NCBI RefSeq assembly: GCF_014302995.1
Contig: NZ_CP060295.1
Span: forward strand, 1,240,001-1,304,000
DNA from: Variovorax sp. PAMC26660
Lineage (GTDB): Bacteria > Pseudomonadota > Gammaproteobacteria > Burkholderiales > Burkholderiaceae_C
DNA length: 64,000 nt
Direction: 5' to 3'
The position numbers and the translations under genes are program-made. Positions 56,007-64,000 of this stretch are shown in pieces (the first letter of the stretch is position 1; each line of letters starts with the position of its first letter). The notes under the pieces were generated by a model. That model worked only from the letters and a program-made list of their open reading frames with translations, ran no database searches and was not told the origin of the DNA.

Positions 56007-57242
56007 TCAGGCGCGCCGGGTGCGGTGTGCGATCCAGCCCAGCGCCGCTGCCGCCAGAAGTGCCGGCACGGCCGCCAGCAGGAACAACTGGCTCCACGGC
56101 AGTTGCGCGCCCACGAGGAAGCCACCCAACAACGGCCCGACGATGGAGCCGATGCGGCCGATCGACATCGACAACCCCACGCCGGTCGCGCGCACGTTCG
56201 CCGGGTAGTAGTGCACGCACAGCGCGGGAATGTTCATCTGCCCGCCGATGATCAGCAGGCCGATGACGAACACCAGGCAGAAGGCCGCGACCTCGCTGCC
56301 GACCAGATGGAAGCCGAAGAAGGGAACCAGCAGCGCACCCAGGCCGAGGCAGATCGCCACCGGACCGAGGGGGCTGCGGCGTGCCACCACGAAGGACATC
56401 GCGAACGCGCCCACCACACCGCCCACGTTGAGCATCACGCCGGCCAGCGCCGAGCGTTGGGCGCTCATGCCGATCATCGAGAGCACGCTGGGCGTCCAGC
56501 TCAGCAGGAAGTAGCTGACCAACAGAATCATGAAGGCAGCGAGACTGATCAGCGCCGTGCCCAGGCCTCGGCCATCGGACACCAGCTCGGCAATCGGGTG
56601 TTTGGCACGGGCCGCCGGCGTGTCGGCGCGCGACGGGTTGCGCTCGGGCTCGGACACCGCGAACACCAGCGGCAGCAGCGCCAGTGCGAGCACGCCACCG
56701 CCGATGAAGATGCCGCGCCAGCCCACCTGCTGCATCAACGCTGCGGTGATGGCGCCGCCGGCCACGGCGCCTATGGGAAAGCCCAGGAACATGCGCGACA
56801 CGGTCGCGCTGCGGTGCGCGGGCTGCGCATGCTCGGCCGCCAGCGCAGAAATGGTGGGTATCGCACCGCCCAGGCCGATGCCCGAGAGAAAGCGCCACAG
56901 CATCAGTTGCTCGGGCGTGGTCGACCACGCGCTCAGCACGATGAAGCAGCCGGCCGAGAAGAGCGATGCCAGCAGCAGCTTGCGGCGGCCGAAGCGGTCA
57001 GCCGCCGCACCCAGCGCGATGGCACCGACCACCGCACCCGCGAAACTCACCGCGAAGACCTTGCCGAAAGCGCCCGGCGGCATGCCCCACTCCTTCGAGA
57101 TCAGTGGTGCGACGAAGGACAGCATCAACGTGTCGTAGCCGTCGATCAGTGCGACCAGGAAGCAAACCATGAGCGCAAAGCGCGCGGTGCGCGAGGATGC
57201 GCGGGGCGGGCTCTTCGCCTCGTCCATTGAGAGCGATAGCAT
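56007..57242 (-). CDS. MFS transporter, aromatic acid:proton symporter type
   Basis: A 411-residue, 12-helix MFS protein. Helix 1 carries DGYDTLMLSFVAP, the aromatic-acid:H+ symporter (PcaK/BenK/MhpT) signature, and the 2-3 loop is GAAADRFGRRKLLL. It should import an aromatic carboxylate. An alternative start at the sixth codon (MDEAKS) exists. It is probably the uptake partner of the aldolase/amidohydrolase operon. Confidence 0.92.
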   Translation of the reverse strand: MLSLSMDEAKSPPRASSRTARFALMVCFLVALIDGYDTLMLSFVAPLISKEWGMPPGAFGKVFAVSFAGAVVGAIALGAAADRFGRRKLLLASLFSAGCFIVLSAWSTTPEQLMLWRFLSGIGLGGAIPTISALAAEHAQPAHRSATVSRMFLGFPIGAVAGGAITAALMQQVGWRGIFIGGGVLALALLPLVFAVSEPERNPSRADTPAARAKHPIAELVSDGRGLGTALISLAAFMILLVSYFLLSWTPSVLSMIGMSAQRSALAGVMLNVGGVVGAFAMSFVVARRSPLGPVAICLGLGALLVPFFGFHLVGSEVAAFCLVFVIGLLIIGGQMNIPALCVHYYPANVRATGVGLSMSIGRIGSIVGPLLGGFLVGAQLPWSQLFLLAAVPALLAAAALGWIAHRTRRA

Positions 57243-57283
57243 TTTTTGTCTCCTGAATCGGAGCGATGCTAGGAGCCGTCAAC

Positions 57284-57332
57284 GATATTCACAAATACCG
57301 CTTTCGAATGAATTTCGATATCTTTTCGATAT
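57284..57332. promoter_or_regulatory. AT-rich regulatory element B
   Basis: About 42 bases upstream of the MFS start. It reads ATAT, CAAATACCG, TTTCGAATGAA, TTCGATAT in order, aligning gap-free with element A over 48 bases (32 identities by eye). Far more AT-rich than its surroundings. Confidence 0.6.
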
Positions 57333-57435
57333 TTTCATTCTTCAAAATCTGCGCGCCTTGCGGCCCATGGGTGATGCGCAAGATGATGACCGCAGGCTTG
57401 CCTCTATCAGCCATGCAACTGCGGCCCCTTTCCGA

Positions 57436-57816
57436 TCAGTCGTCGGAAAAGATCTCACCGAATCCCTGGAAGATCCAGCGCGCATCGTTGCGCACATAGA
57501 CCGCCGTGAATTCGTTGTTGATGCCGCGAGACCAGAAATGAAGACCGAGCCGTTCGCGAAAAAGAATGATCTGCGCCAGATCGGCATCCATCTCCCCGAG
57601 TGCATCGACCATGTTGTCGATCATCGGCAGCACGGCCTCCAGCGTTGGCATGATCTCGCGCTGAAGTGCCTGCAGATCGGCTGCATACACCTGCACTGTG
57701 AGTTCGCTGGATGTTCCTGCGTACAGGTCGCTGTCGAATTGCACGCGACCTTCGGGATCGCGGCCATCGTCCGCTTGAGAAAATCCCCGATGTCGAAGTT
57801 CGGCCAGGTAATCCAT
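57436..57816 (-). CDS. Hypothetical protein
   Basis: A 126-residue protein I do not recognise. It is acidic, without signal peptide or membrane helix, and ends RWIFQGFGEIFSDD; MLxxA-type helices fill the middle (LPMIDNMVDALGEMDADLAQI). Its size and composition are like those of many contact-system immunity proteins or small scaffold proteins, but no toxin gene is adjacent. It stands alone between the MFS promoter region and a RidA gene. Confidence 0.6.
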   Translation of the reverse strand: MDYLAELRHRGFSQADDGRDPEGRVQFDSDLYAGTSSELTVQVYAADLQALQREIMPTLEAVLPMIDNMVDALGEMDADLAQIILFRERLGLHFWSRGINNEFTAVYVRNDARWIFQGFGEIFSDD

Positions 57817-57925
57817 GTGAGAAGGGCGCCGGAGGCTGACAGGAAAGTTACGGCAACTGCTGTAGCGGCCGCGGCCAAGTCTATCGGCCCCTCACTCGGT
57901 ATCTGCGTACGCGACGCCCGATGAT

Positions 57926-58315
57926 CTACGGAAGCTTCGCAATCACCTTGATCTCGAACTGGAAGCCATAGAGCCACGTCACGCCAACGGCGGTCAGCGT
58001 CGGGTGGGGTGCGCTGCCCCAATACTCCGGCACCACCTCCCAGATCTTCTCGAACTGCGCTTCGGGATTCACCATGAAGACGGTGACATCGACCACGTCG
58101 TCGAACGTGCAGCTTGCCGCCTTCAGGATCGCATTCAGGTTGTCGAACGCGAGCCGTACCTGCGCCTGCAGATCGGGCTCGGGCGATCCGTCCTCGCGGC
58201 TGCCGACCTGGCCCGAGACGAACAGGAAGCCGTTGGAGCGGATCGCCGGCGAATAACGATTTTTTTCATAAAGCGCCTGGCGCCCTGGCGGAAAAACGAC
58301 GTCGCGCTTGGTCAT
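57926..58315 (-). CDS. RidA family protein
   Basis: A 129-residue YjgF/YER057c/UK114 protein. RSNGFLFVSGQVG, AQVRLAFDNLNAILKAAS and HPTLTAVGVTWL are family stretches. Authentic RidA has an Arg in the C-VAR strand that binds the imine carboxylate; here that strand reads GVTWLYGFQFEI with no Arg, so reactive-enamine deaminase activity is doubtful and it may belong to an Rid subgroup linked to catabolic operons. It is divergent from a LysR gene. The start chosen is the ATG before TKRDVVF. Confidence 0.9.
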   Translation of the reverse strand: MTKRDVVFPPGRQALYEKNRYSPAIRSNGFLFVSGQVGSREDGSPEPDLQAQVRLAFDNLNAILKAASCTFDDVVDVTVFMVNPEAQFEKIWEVVPEYWGSAPHPTLTAVGVTWLYGFQFEIKVIAKLP

Positions 58316-58410
58316 GGATTGCCTTCTTCTTGAAGGGGTCGAAGCCGGCCCCGGTGATAACGATGAAGGGACTTTAGGGATCCGCGCCCGCCAGATAAAC
58401 GGGCAAAGCC

Positions 58411-58442
58411 AACAATCACTGTTTGCAGAACCCAAACAATCA
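58411..58442. promoter_or_regulatory. LysR-type operator between ridA-like and lysR genes
   Basis: TGTTTG-N7-CAAACA is an inverted repeat with T-N11-A spacing, overlapped by two direct AACAATCA copies 24 bases apart. It lies 20 bases before the LysR start and about 96 bases from the RidA start, in the divergent region. Confidence 0.5.
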
Positions 58443-58462
58443 TCGAGCCAGCAGGAGCAGAC

Positions 58463-59389
58463 ATGGACCGTTTCGACGCGATGCAGGCGTTCGCCCGCGT
58501 GGTGGAAGCAGGCAGCTTCACCAGGGCGGCCGAGACGCTGCACATGAGCAAGACCAGCGTGACGCAACTGGTGCAGCAGCTCGAAGCACGGCTGCGCGTG
58601 AAGCTGCTCAACCGCACCACGCGCAAGGTCAACGTCACGGCCGACGGCGCGGCCTACTACGAGCGCGTGGTGCGCCTGCTGGCCGACATGGACGATGCGG
58701 AGACCAGCCTGTCCAGCGCGTCGGCGCTGCCCCGGGGTCGCCTGCGGGTGGACGTGCCCAGCCCGCTGGCGCGCATGATCCTGGTGCCGGCATTGCCGGC
58801 GTTCCACGCGCGCTACCCCGACATCCAGATCGACATGGGCGTGAGCGATCGCATGGTGGACGTGATCGGCGAGAACGTGGACTGCGTCGTGCGCGGCGGC
58901 GAACTCACCGACCAATCGCTGATGGCACGCCGCGTGGGCGATCTGCAGCTTGGGGTGTACGCGGCGCCCAGCTACATCGAACGCGCCGGCACGCCCTCGC
59001 ACCCGTGGGAGCTGGAAGACACGCATCACCGCGTCATAGGCTTCCTGTGGTCGCGCACCGGCAAGGCCTTTCCGTACGCCATGCACCGCGACACCGAGCG
59101 CATCGAAGTGCAAGGGCGCCACGTGTTCTCGGTCGATGACGGCAATGCCTACCTCGCGGCCGGTCTTGCCGGTCTCGGGGTCCTCTGGCTACCGGACTAC
59201 ATGTCCGAACCGCATCGGGCGCGCGGCGAGCTGGTGCCGCTGTTCGAGGGCTGGCACCTCGATCCGATGCCGCTGTACGTGGCGTTTCCGCCGAACCGGC
59301 ATGTCAGCGCCAAGCTGCGCGTGTTCATCGATTGGGTCGTCGAACTGATGGCACTGCATGCGCCTGTCATCGTCCGACCTGATGCGTGA
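58463..59389 (+). CDS. LysR family transcriptional regulator
   Basis: A 308-residue LysR protein, starting MDRFDAMQAFARVVEAGSFT with helix-turn-helix TRAAETLHMSKTSVTQLVQQ, close to the group that includes AaeR and DhcR-like regulators. It probably governs the divergent RidA-like gene through the inverted repeat in between. It is convergent with the CBS-protein gene. Confidence 0.93.
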   Translation: MDRFDAMQAFARVVEAGSFTRAAETLHMSKTSVTQLVQQLEARLRVKLLNRTTRKVNVTADGAAYYERVVRLLADMDDAETSLSSASALPRGRLRVDVPSPLARMILVPALPAFHARYPDIQIDMGVSDRMVDVIGENVDCVVRGGELTDQSLMARRVGDLQLGVYAAPSYIERAGTPSHPWELEDTHHRVIGFLWSRTGKAFPYAMHRDTERIEVQGRHVFSVDDGNAYLAAGLAGLGVLWLPDYMSEPHRARGELVPLFEGWHLDPMPLYVAFPPNRHVSAKLRVFIDWVVELMALHAPVIVRPDA

Positions 59390-59402
59390 CTTTTGCGAAG
59401 CG

Positions 59403-59840
59403 CTAACCCAGAGCGTCATTCACCTGTTCATTGAATTCGGTCTGGCTGAGGGCGGCGCCGATCTCCCGCGGCAACGCATCGCGCGCCGAGAACACGCCGA
59501 GGATCTTTGCCCCTGCCACGAGCGGCAGATGGCGAAACCCCCGTTCGAGCATCAGCACCACAGCGTCGGACACCAGCGTCTCCGGCGGTATGCAGATCGG
59601 GTTCGGCGTCATGACTTCGCGCACGACCGTGCGATCGGGGTCGAGCCCCTTGGCCAGCACGCGGGTCATCAGGTCGCGCTCGGTCAGGATGCCCAGCAGG
59701 GTGTCCGGCAGCTCCATGACGAGCACGCTGCCGCAATTGGCGCGTGTCATCACGCAGGCTGCGTCGCGCACGCTGGCCTGCGGGCCCAGGCTGACGACGT
59801 GCGTGCGCGAGATGGACTGGAAAACGGTGCGCTCGGCCAT
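59403..59840 (-). CDS. CBS-pair domain protein
   Basis: A 145-residue protein made of two CBS motifs (about 15-60 and 75-125: GILTERDLMTRVLAKG and GVFSARDALPREIG). Such pairs usually bind adenosyl ligands such as AMP or ATP. It lies 44 bases after the 2-oxoacid oxidoreductase beta gene on the same strand, so it may sense energy state for that enzyme, which is inference. Confidence 0.92.
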   Translation of the reverse strand: MAERTVFQSISRTHVVSLGPQASVRDAACVMTRANCGSVLVMELPDTLLGILTERDLMTRVLAKGLDPDRTVVREVMTPNPICIPPETLVSDAVVLMLERGFRHLPLVAGAKILGVFSARDALPREIGAALSQTEFNEQVNDALG

Positions 59841-59884
59841 GGTGCGCCCTCCGAAGGAGTCGTGATGGTGCGCCTGGCTTTTGC

Positions 59885-60940
59885 TCAGCGCAAGGAGTTG
59901 TTGAGCCGCTCCAGCGCCTGGGCACCAGGGCAGAGCTGGGCCGGCCCCAGCGCGTTGAGCGGCCGGTCGCTGGTGTTGAGCGCCGTGTGCAGGTCGGTGG
60001 CCAGCGGATCGACGTAGAGCAGGCCCGTCACCACCTCGCCCATCTCGTGGTGCCGCTGCATGTAGGCCATGGCGGCGTAGCGGTCTCCCGGGTTGTAGTC
60101 GGGGTGCAGGCTGCGCAGGCGCAGCACCGTGCCGTCGTGCTGGCGAACGTCCATCACTTCGCCCGGCCCCAGGTCGACGGTGATTTCCTCCCGCCCGCTG
60201 ATGAAGTCGATGCGGCTCACCGCCTCGTTGTGCTCGCGCACGTAGTCGTAGCTCTTGGTGCTGCCCGGGTGGTTGTTGAAGGCCACGCAGGGGCTGATCA
60301 CATCGATGAAGGCGGAGCCGCCGTGGCTGATCGCACCCTTGATCAGCGGCACCAACTGCTCCTTGTTGCCCGAGAAGCCGCGCCCCACGTAGCTGGCGCC
60401 CAACTGCAACGCCATGGCCACCAGATCCAGCGGGTTGTCGGTGTTGACCACGCCCTTCTTGCTTTTGGAGCCCTGGTCGGCTGTGGCCGAGAACTGGCCC
60501 TTGGTGAGGCCGTAGACCCCGTTGTTCTCCACGATGTAGGCCATTCGCACACCGCGCCGCATGGCGTGCGCGAACTGGCCCAGGCCGATGGAAGCGGAAT
60601 CCCCGTCACCCGACACGCCCAGGTAGAGCAGGTCGCGGTTGGCCAGGTTGGCGCCGGTCAGCACACTGGGCATGCGGCCGTGCACCGTGTTGAAGCCGTG
60701 CGATGCACCCAGAAAATAGTCCGGCGTCTTGGAGCTGCAGCCGATGCCCGAGAGCTTGGCCACGCGGTGCGGCTCGATGTCCAGTTCCCAGCAGGCCTCG
60801 ATGATGGCGGCGGAGATCGAGTCGTGGCCGCAACCGGCGCACAGCGTGGAAATCTTGCCCTCGTAGTCGCGCCGCGTGTAGCCGACCTTGTTGGTGGCCA
60901 GCGTCGGATGGCGCAGCCGGGGCTTGGCAAGGTAGGTCAT
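59885..60940 (-). CDS. korB: 2-oxoacid:ferredoxin oxidoreductase, beta subunit
   Basis: A 351-residue thiamine-diphosphate subunit. CAGCGH (Cys34, Cys37) near the N-terminus, IGCSSKTPDYF with another cluster Cys, and GDGDSASIGLGQF for the diphosphate-magnesium site match KorB/PorB proteins. With KorA it oxidatively decarboxylates a 2-oxoacid to its CoA ester with reduction of ferredoxin. It is coupled to korA by an ATGA overlap. Confidence 0.93.
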   Translation of the reverse strand: MTYLAKPRLRHPTLATNKVGYTRRDYEGKISTLCAGCGHDSISAAIIEACWELDIEPHRVAKLSGIGCSSKTPDYFLGASHGFNTVHGRMPSVLTGANLANRDLLYLGVSGDGDSASIGLGQFAHAMRRGVRMAYIVENNGVYGLTKGQFSATADQGSKSKKGVVNTDNPLDLVAMALQLGASYVGRGFSGNKEQLVPLIKGAISHGGSAFIDVISPCVAFNNHPGSTKSYDYVREHNEAVSRIDFISGREEITVDLGPGEVMDVRQHDGTVLRLRSLHPDYNPGDRYAAMAYMQRHHEMGEVVTGLLYVDPLATDLHTALNTSDRPLNALGPAQLCPGAQALERLNNSLR

Positions 60941-62790
60941 GCAGATTCCTTGGTACCGGCGGCGCGTAACGCCTGCGTCTGCTGCACATGCGTGCTGATG
61001 GCCTGAACGATGAAGCGCGCGGTAATCGGCGTGCCATCGAAATGCAGCACCCGGATCAGCCGGGCGGGATCGGCGTCCAGTTCGTTGATTAGCAGGCTGC
61101 GCATCTGCGCGTCGCGGTTCTGCTCGACCACGAACACCTGCCTGTGTTGCGCCAGGAACTGCACCACGCTGTCCGGAAAGGGAAAGGCGCGCAGCCGCAG
61201 CGCGTCCAGATGAATGCCCTGCTCTTCCAGCGTTTCCAGCGCCTCATGCATCGACGGGCTGGTCGATCCGAAATAGATCACGCCCAGGTCGGTCTTCTCG
61301 GCGGCAGGCCGGAGCACCGGCTGCGGCACCAGCGTGGCCGCGGTCGCGAACTTCTTCAGCAGCCGTTCCATGTTGTAGATGTAGTCCGGCCCGCGCTCCG
61401 AATACCGGGCGTAGGCGTCGCGCGTCGTGCCACGGGTGAAATAGCTGCCCTTGGTCGGGTGCGTGCCCGGCAGCGTGCGCCAGGGAATGCCGTCGCCATC
61501 CACGTCCTTGTAGCGGCCGAAGTCGCGGCCCGCCTCCAGCTCTTCGGCGCTCATCACCTTGCCGCGGTCGTAGGCCGCGCTGTCGTCCCAGGCAAAGGGC
61601 TCGCACAGGCGCTGGTTCATGCCGATGTCCAGGTCCGTCATCAGGAACACCGGCGTCTGCAGCCGGTCGGCCAGATCGAGCGCCGCCGCCGCATGCTCGA
61701 AGCACTCGTGCGGGTCCTGGGGAAACAGCAGCACGTGCTTGGTGTCGCCGTGCGAGGCGTAGGCGCAGCACAGGATGTCGGCCTGCTGGGTTCGCGTCGG
61801 CATGCCGGTGGAAGGGCCGCCGCGCTGCACGTTGATGAGCGTGACGGGAATCTCGGCGAAGTAGGCCAGCCCGATGAACTCGGTCATCAGCGAAATGCCC
61901 GGCCCCGAGGTGGCAGTGAAGGCGCGTGCGCCGTTCCATCCGGCGCCGACCACCATGCCGATCGAGGCGAGTTCGTCTTCCGCCTGCACGATGGCGAAGC
62001 GGTGCTGGCCGGTGGACGGGTCCACGCGGAATTTCGTGCAGTACTTCTGGAAGGCCTCGGCGACCGAGGACGACGGCGTGATCGGATACCAGGCCGCCAC
62101 CGTGGCGCCGCCATACACGCAGCCCAGCGCTGCAGCGCTGTTGCCATCCACGAAGATGCGGTTGCCTACACGGTCGGCACGCCGCACCTGCAGGCCCACG
62201 GGTTCGCGCAGGTTCTCCCTGGCGAAGTCGCAGCCCAGGTGCAGGGCCTGCACGTTGGAGGCCAACAGCTTTTCCTTGCCCTTGTACTGCTCGCCGAACA
62301 GCTTTTCGACCACCTCTGGCTCGATGCCGAGCAGGATGGCCAAGGCGCCCACGTAGACGATGTTCTTGAAGAGCTGGCGCTGGCGCGGGTCTTGATAAAC
62401 GGCGTTGCAGATTTCGGTGAGCGGCATGCCGATCACGCGGATGTCGCTGCGAAATTTCGACGGCGGCAGTGGCCGCGTGCTGTCGTAGAAGAGGTAGCCG
62501 CCGGGCTCCAGCTCGGCCAGGTCGGCGTCCCAGGTCTGCGGATTCATCGCCACCATCATGTCGGTGCCTCCGCGCCGCCCCAGATGGCCCTGCTCGGTCA
62601 CGCGCACCTCGTACCAGGTCGGCAGGCCCTGGATGTTGCTGGGGAAGATGTTGCGTGGGCTCACCGGCACGCCCATGCGCAGGATGGCCTTGGCGAACAG
62701 CTCGTTGGCCGAGGCCGAACCCGAGCCGTTGACGTTGGCGAACTTGATGACGAAGTCGTTGACCGCCTCGATCTGTGGAATGGCGCTCAT
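60937..62790 (-). CDS. korA: 2-oxoacid:acceptor oxidoreductase, fused gamma-alpha subunit
   Basis: A 617-residue protein. Residues 1-190 are the gamma (CoA-contacting) domain, starting NDFVIKFANVNGSGSASANE; residues 210-590 are the alpha pyrimidine-binding and transketolase-C-like domains (GAWYPITPSSS-type, ATSGPGISLMTEFIGLA). Gamma-alpha fusion is normal for KorA. The chosen start overlaps the stop of the flavoprotein gene upstream; the longer open frame has no matching sequence. Substrate is probably 2-oxoglutarate but pyruvate or branched oxoacids cannot be excluded. Confidence 0.93.
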   Translation of the reverse strand: MSAIPQIEAVNDFVIKFANVNGSGSASANELFAKAILRMGVPVSPRNIFPSNIQGLPTWYEVRVTEQGHLGRRGGTDMMVAMNPQTWDADLAELEPGGYLFYDSTRPLPPSKFRSDIRVIGMPLTEICNAVYQDPRQRQLFKNIVYVGALAILLGIEPEVVEKLFGEQYKGKEKLLASNVQALHLGCDFARENLREPVGLQVRRADRVGNRIFVDGNSAAALGCVYGGATVAAWYPITPSSSVAEAFQKYCTKFRVDPSTGQHRFAIVQAEDELASIGMVVGAGWNGARAFTATSGPGISLMTEFIGLAYFAEIPVTLINVQRGGPSTGMPTRTQQADILCCAYASHGDTKHVLLFPQDPHECFEHAAAALDLADRLQTPVFLMTDLDIGMNQRLCEPFAWDDSAAYDRGKVMSAEELEAGRDFGRYKDVDGDGIPWRTLPGTHPTKGSYFTRGTTRDAYARYSERGPDYIYNMERLLKKFATAATLVPQPVLRPAAEKTDLGVIYFGSTSPSMHEALETLEEQGIHLDALRLRAFPFPDSVVQFLAQHRQVFVVEQNRDAQMRSLLINELDADPARLIRVLHFDGTPITARFIVQAISTHVQQTQALRAAGTKESA

Positions 62791-64000
62791 GCAGCCACCC
62801 CCTGCCCCGCGGGCGTCATCTTCAGCAGGAACTTCTGCATGTCCCAGGCCCCCGTGGGGCAGCGCTCGGCGCACAGGCCGCAGTGCAGGCAGACGTCTTC
62901 GTCCTTGACCATGACGCGGCCTGTCTTGAGCCCACCGGACACATACAGGTCTTGCGCCAGGTTCAGCGCCGGCGCCTTGAGCCGGGGCCGCAGCTCAGCT
63001 TCTTCGCCGTTGTCGATGAAGTTGATGCAGTCCATCGGGCAGATGTCCACGCAGGCGTCGCATTCGATGCAGGCGGTCTCGGTGAACACGGTCTGCACAT
63101 CGCAGTTCAGGCAGCGCTCAGCCTCCTTGAAGGCAGTGGCGGCGTCGAAGCCCAGCTCGACCTCGACACGGATGCTGGCCAGCGCCGTCTCGGCCTTGGC
63201 CCAGGGCACCTTGTAGCGCAGGTCGTTGGAGGTGTCGTTGTCGTAGCTCCACTCGTGGATGCCCATCTTCTGCGACACCAGGTTGGTCATGGGCGCAGGG
63301 CGCACGTAGACCGGCTCGGCGTGGAGCAGCTTGTCGATCGACACGGCCGCCTCGTGGCCATGGGCCACGGCGGTGATGATGTTCTTGGGGCCGAAGGCCG
63401 CATCGCCGCCGAAAAATACGCTGGGCACGCTGGACTGGAAGGTGTTCTTGTCCAGCATCGGCAGGCCCGACTTGTCGAAGTCGATGCCGCAGTCGCGCTC
63501 GATCCAGGGGAAGGCGTTTTCCTGGCCCACCGCCACCAGCACTTCGTCGCATTCGAAGAAGGCGTCCGGCTCACCGGTAGGCACCAGCGAACGGCGGCCC
63601 TGATCGTCGTACGCGGCCCGGACGATCTCGAAGCGCATGCCCAGCAACCTGCCCTCTTCGTGCACGAAGGCCTTGGGAACGTGGAAGTTGATGATCGGAA
63701 TGCCTTCGTGCTGGGCGTCTTCCTTTTCCCAGGGCGAGGCCTTCATCTCCTCGAAGCCGCTGCGCACGATGACCTTCACGTCGGTGCCGCCCAGCCGGCG
63801 GGCCGACCGGCAGCAGTCCATGGCCGTGTTGCCACCGCCCAACACGATCACCCGCTTGCCTATGCTGCTGACGTGGCCGAAAGACACGGAGTTGAGCCAG
63901 TCGATGCCGATGTGGATGCTGGCCGCTGCTTCCTGCCGGCCGGGCATGTCCAGGTCACGCCCGCGCGGCGCGCCGCAGCCGACGAAGATTGCGTCCCAAT
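62787..64000 (-). CDS. GltD-like FAD/NAD(P) oxidoreductase with ferredoxin clusters (KorC-like), 5' end outside window
   Basis: The reading frame enters from the right edge (AIFVGCGAPRGRDLDM) and gives 403 residues. A Rossmann site RVIVLGGGNTAMDCCRSARR and GLPMLDKNTFQSS...VFFGGDA FAD loop match the GltD family. The C-terminus adds two 4Fe-4S motifs, CIECDACVDICPMDC and CLHCGLCAERCPTGAW. In Thauera and Azoarcus a comparable third subunit transfers electrons between KorAB ferredoxin and NADP+. The N-terminal FAD-binding part is not in the window. Confidence 0.9.
   Translation of the reverse strand, partial: WDAIFVGCGAPRGRDLDMPGRQEAAASIHIGIDWLNSVSFGHVSSIGKRVIVLGGGNTAMDCCRSARRLGGTDVKVIVRSGFEEMKASPWEKEDAQHEGIPIINFHVPKAFVHEEGRLLGMRFEIVRAAYDDQGRRSLVPTGEPDAFFECDEVLVAVGQENAFPWIERDCGIDFDKSGLPMLDKNTFQSSVPSVFFGGDAAFGPKNIITAVAHGHEAAVSIDKLLHAEPVYVRPAPMTNLVSQKMGIHEWSYDNDTSNDLRYKVPWAKAETALASIRVEVELGFDAATAFKEAERCLNCDVQTVFTETACIECDACVDICPMDCINFIDNGEEAELRPRLKAPALNLAQDLYVSGGLKTGRVMVKDEDVCLHCGLCAERCPTGAWDMQKFLLKMTPAGQGVAA

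Overview
The window looks like chromosomal DNA of a GC-rich betaproteobacterium, most likely a member of the Comamonadaceae close to Variovorax. This is inferred from the standard yicC-gmk-rpoZ-spoT-greB / rph-rdgB-hemW core block, several Bug-type solute-binding proteins, many LysR regulators, two-ExbD TonB machinery and a Gram-negative porin. It carries about 60 genes, three tRNAs and no rRNA, phage, insertion sequence or CRISPR array that I could recognise. Both ends cut genes: tonB at the left and a GltD-like flavoprotein at the right.

Positions 1-12.9 kb form one leftward run of tightly packed or ATGA-overlapping genes: ECF sigma factor, FecR-type sensor, TonB-dependent receptor with an N-terminal signalling domain, MFS carrier, S12 serine peptidase, M81 (MlrC-like) peptidase fused to an alpha/beta hydrolase, PLP D-amino-acid lyase/deaminase-like enzyme, ExbB, two ExbD and TonB. 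Three copies of one promoter motif (TTACCGGAA-N14-CGTCTCA) precede the sigma factor, the receptor and a divergent orphan STN-domain gene. I read this as a self-contained sensing, uptake and degradation island for a peptide-like, D-residue-containing substrate, similar in logic to mlrBCD but without mlrA. This is the strongest candidate for an undescribed system.

Positions 13-28.6 kb are accessory metabolism: a ferredoxin/flavin-reductase/M24 peptidase fusion, a MocR regulator, a winged-helix protein, an MFS carrier, an amino-acid ABC importer with a cystathionine beta-lyase-like enzyme and LysR regulator, two tandem DAO-family flavoproteins, a decayed EhuB-like binding protein, a PhzF protein and an AraC regulator. 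Positions 28.8-34.4 kb hold an aromatic-acid-type efflux operon (FUSC, DUF1656, HlyD, NodT, LysR).

Positions 34.7-44.5 kb are housekeeping: tRNA-Ser, hemW, rdgB, rph, a PP2C phosphatase and Ser/Thr kinase pair, yicC, gmk, rpoZ, spoT, greB and two tandem tRNA-Arg genes.

Positions 44.6-59.4 kb are catabolic: CoA-transferase and enoyl-CoA hydratase, two Bug proteins, a porin, an operon with an HpaI-type aldolase, a LigI-like amidohydrolase, an EAR-repeat beta-propeller and an unrecognised protein, an aromatic-acid MFS carrier, a RidA-like protein and three LysR regulators. A shared AT-rich element recurs in three intergenic regions here. Positions 59.4-64 kb hold a CBS protein and a three-subunit 2-oxoacid:ferredoxin oxidoreductase (KorABC-like).
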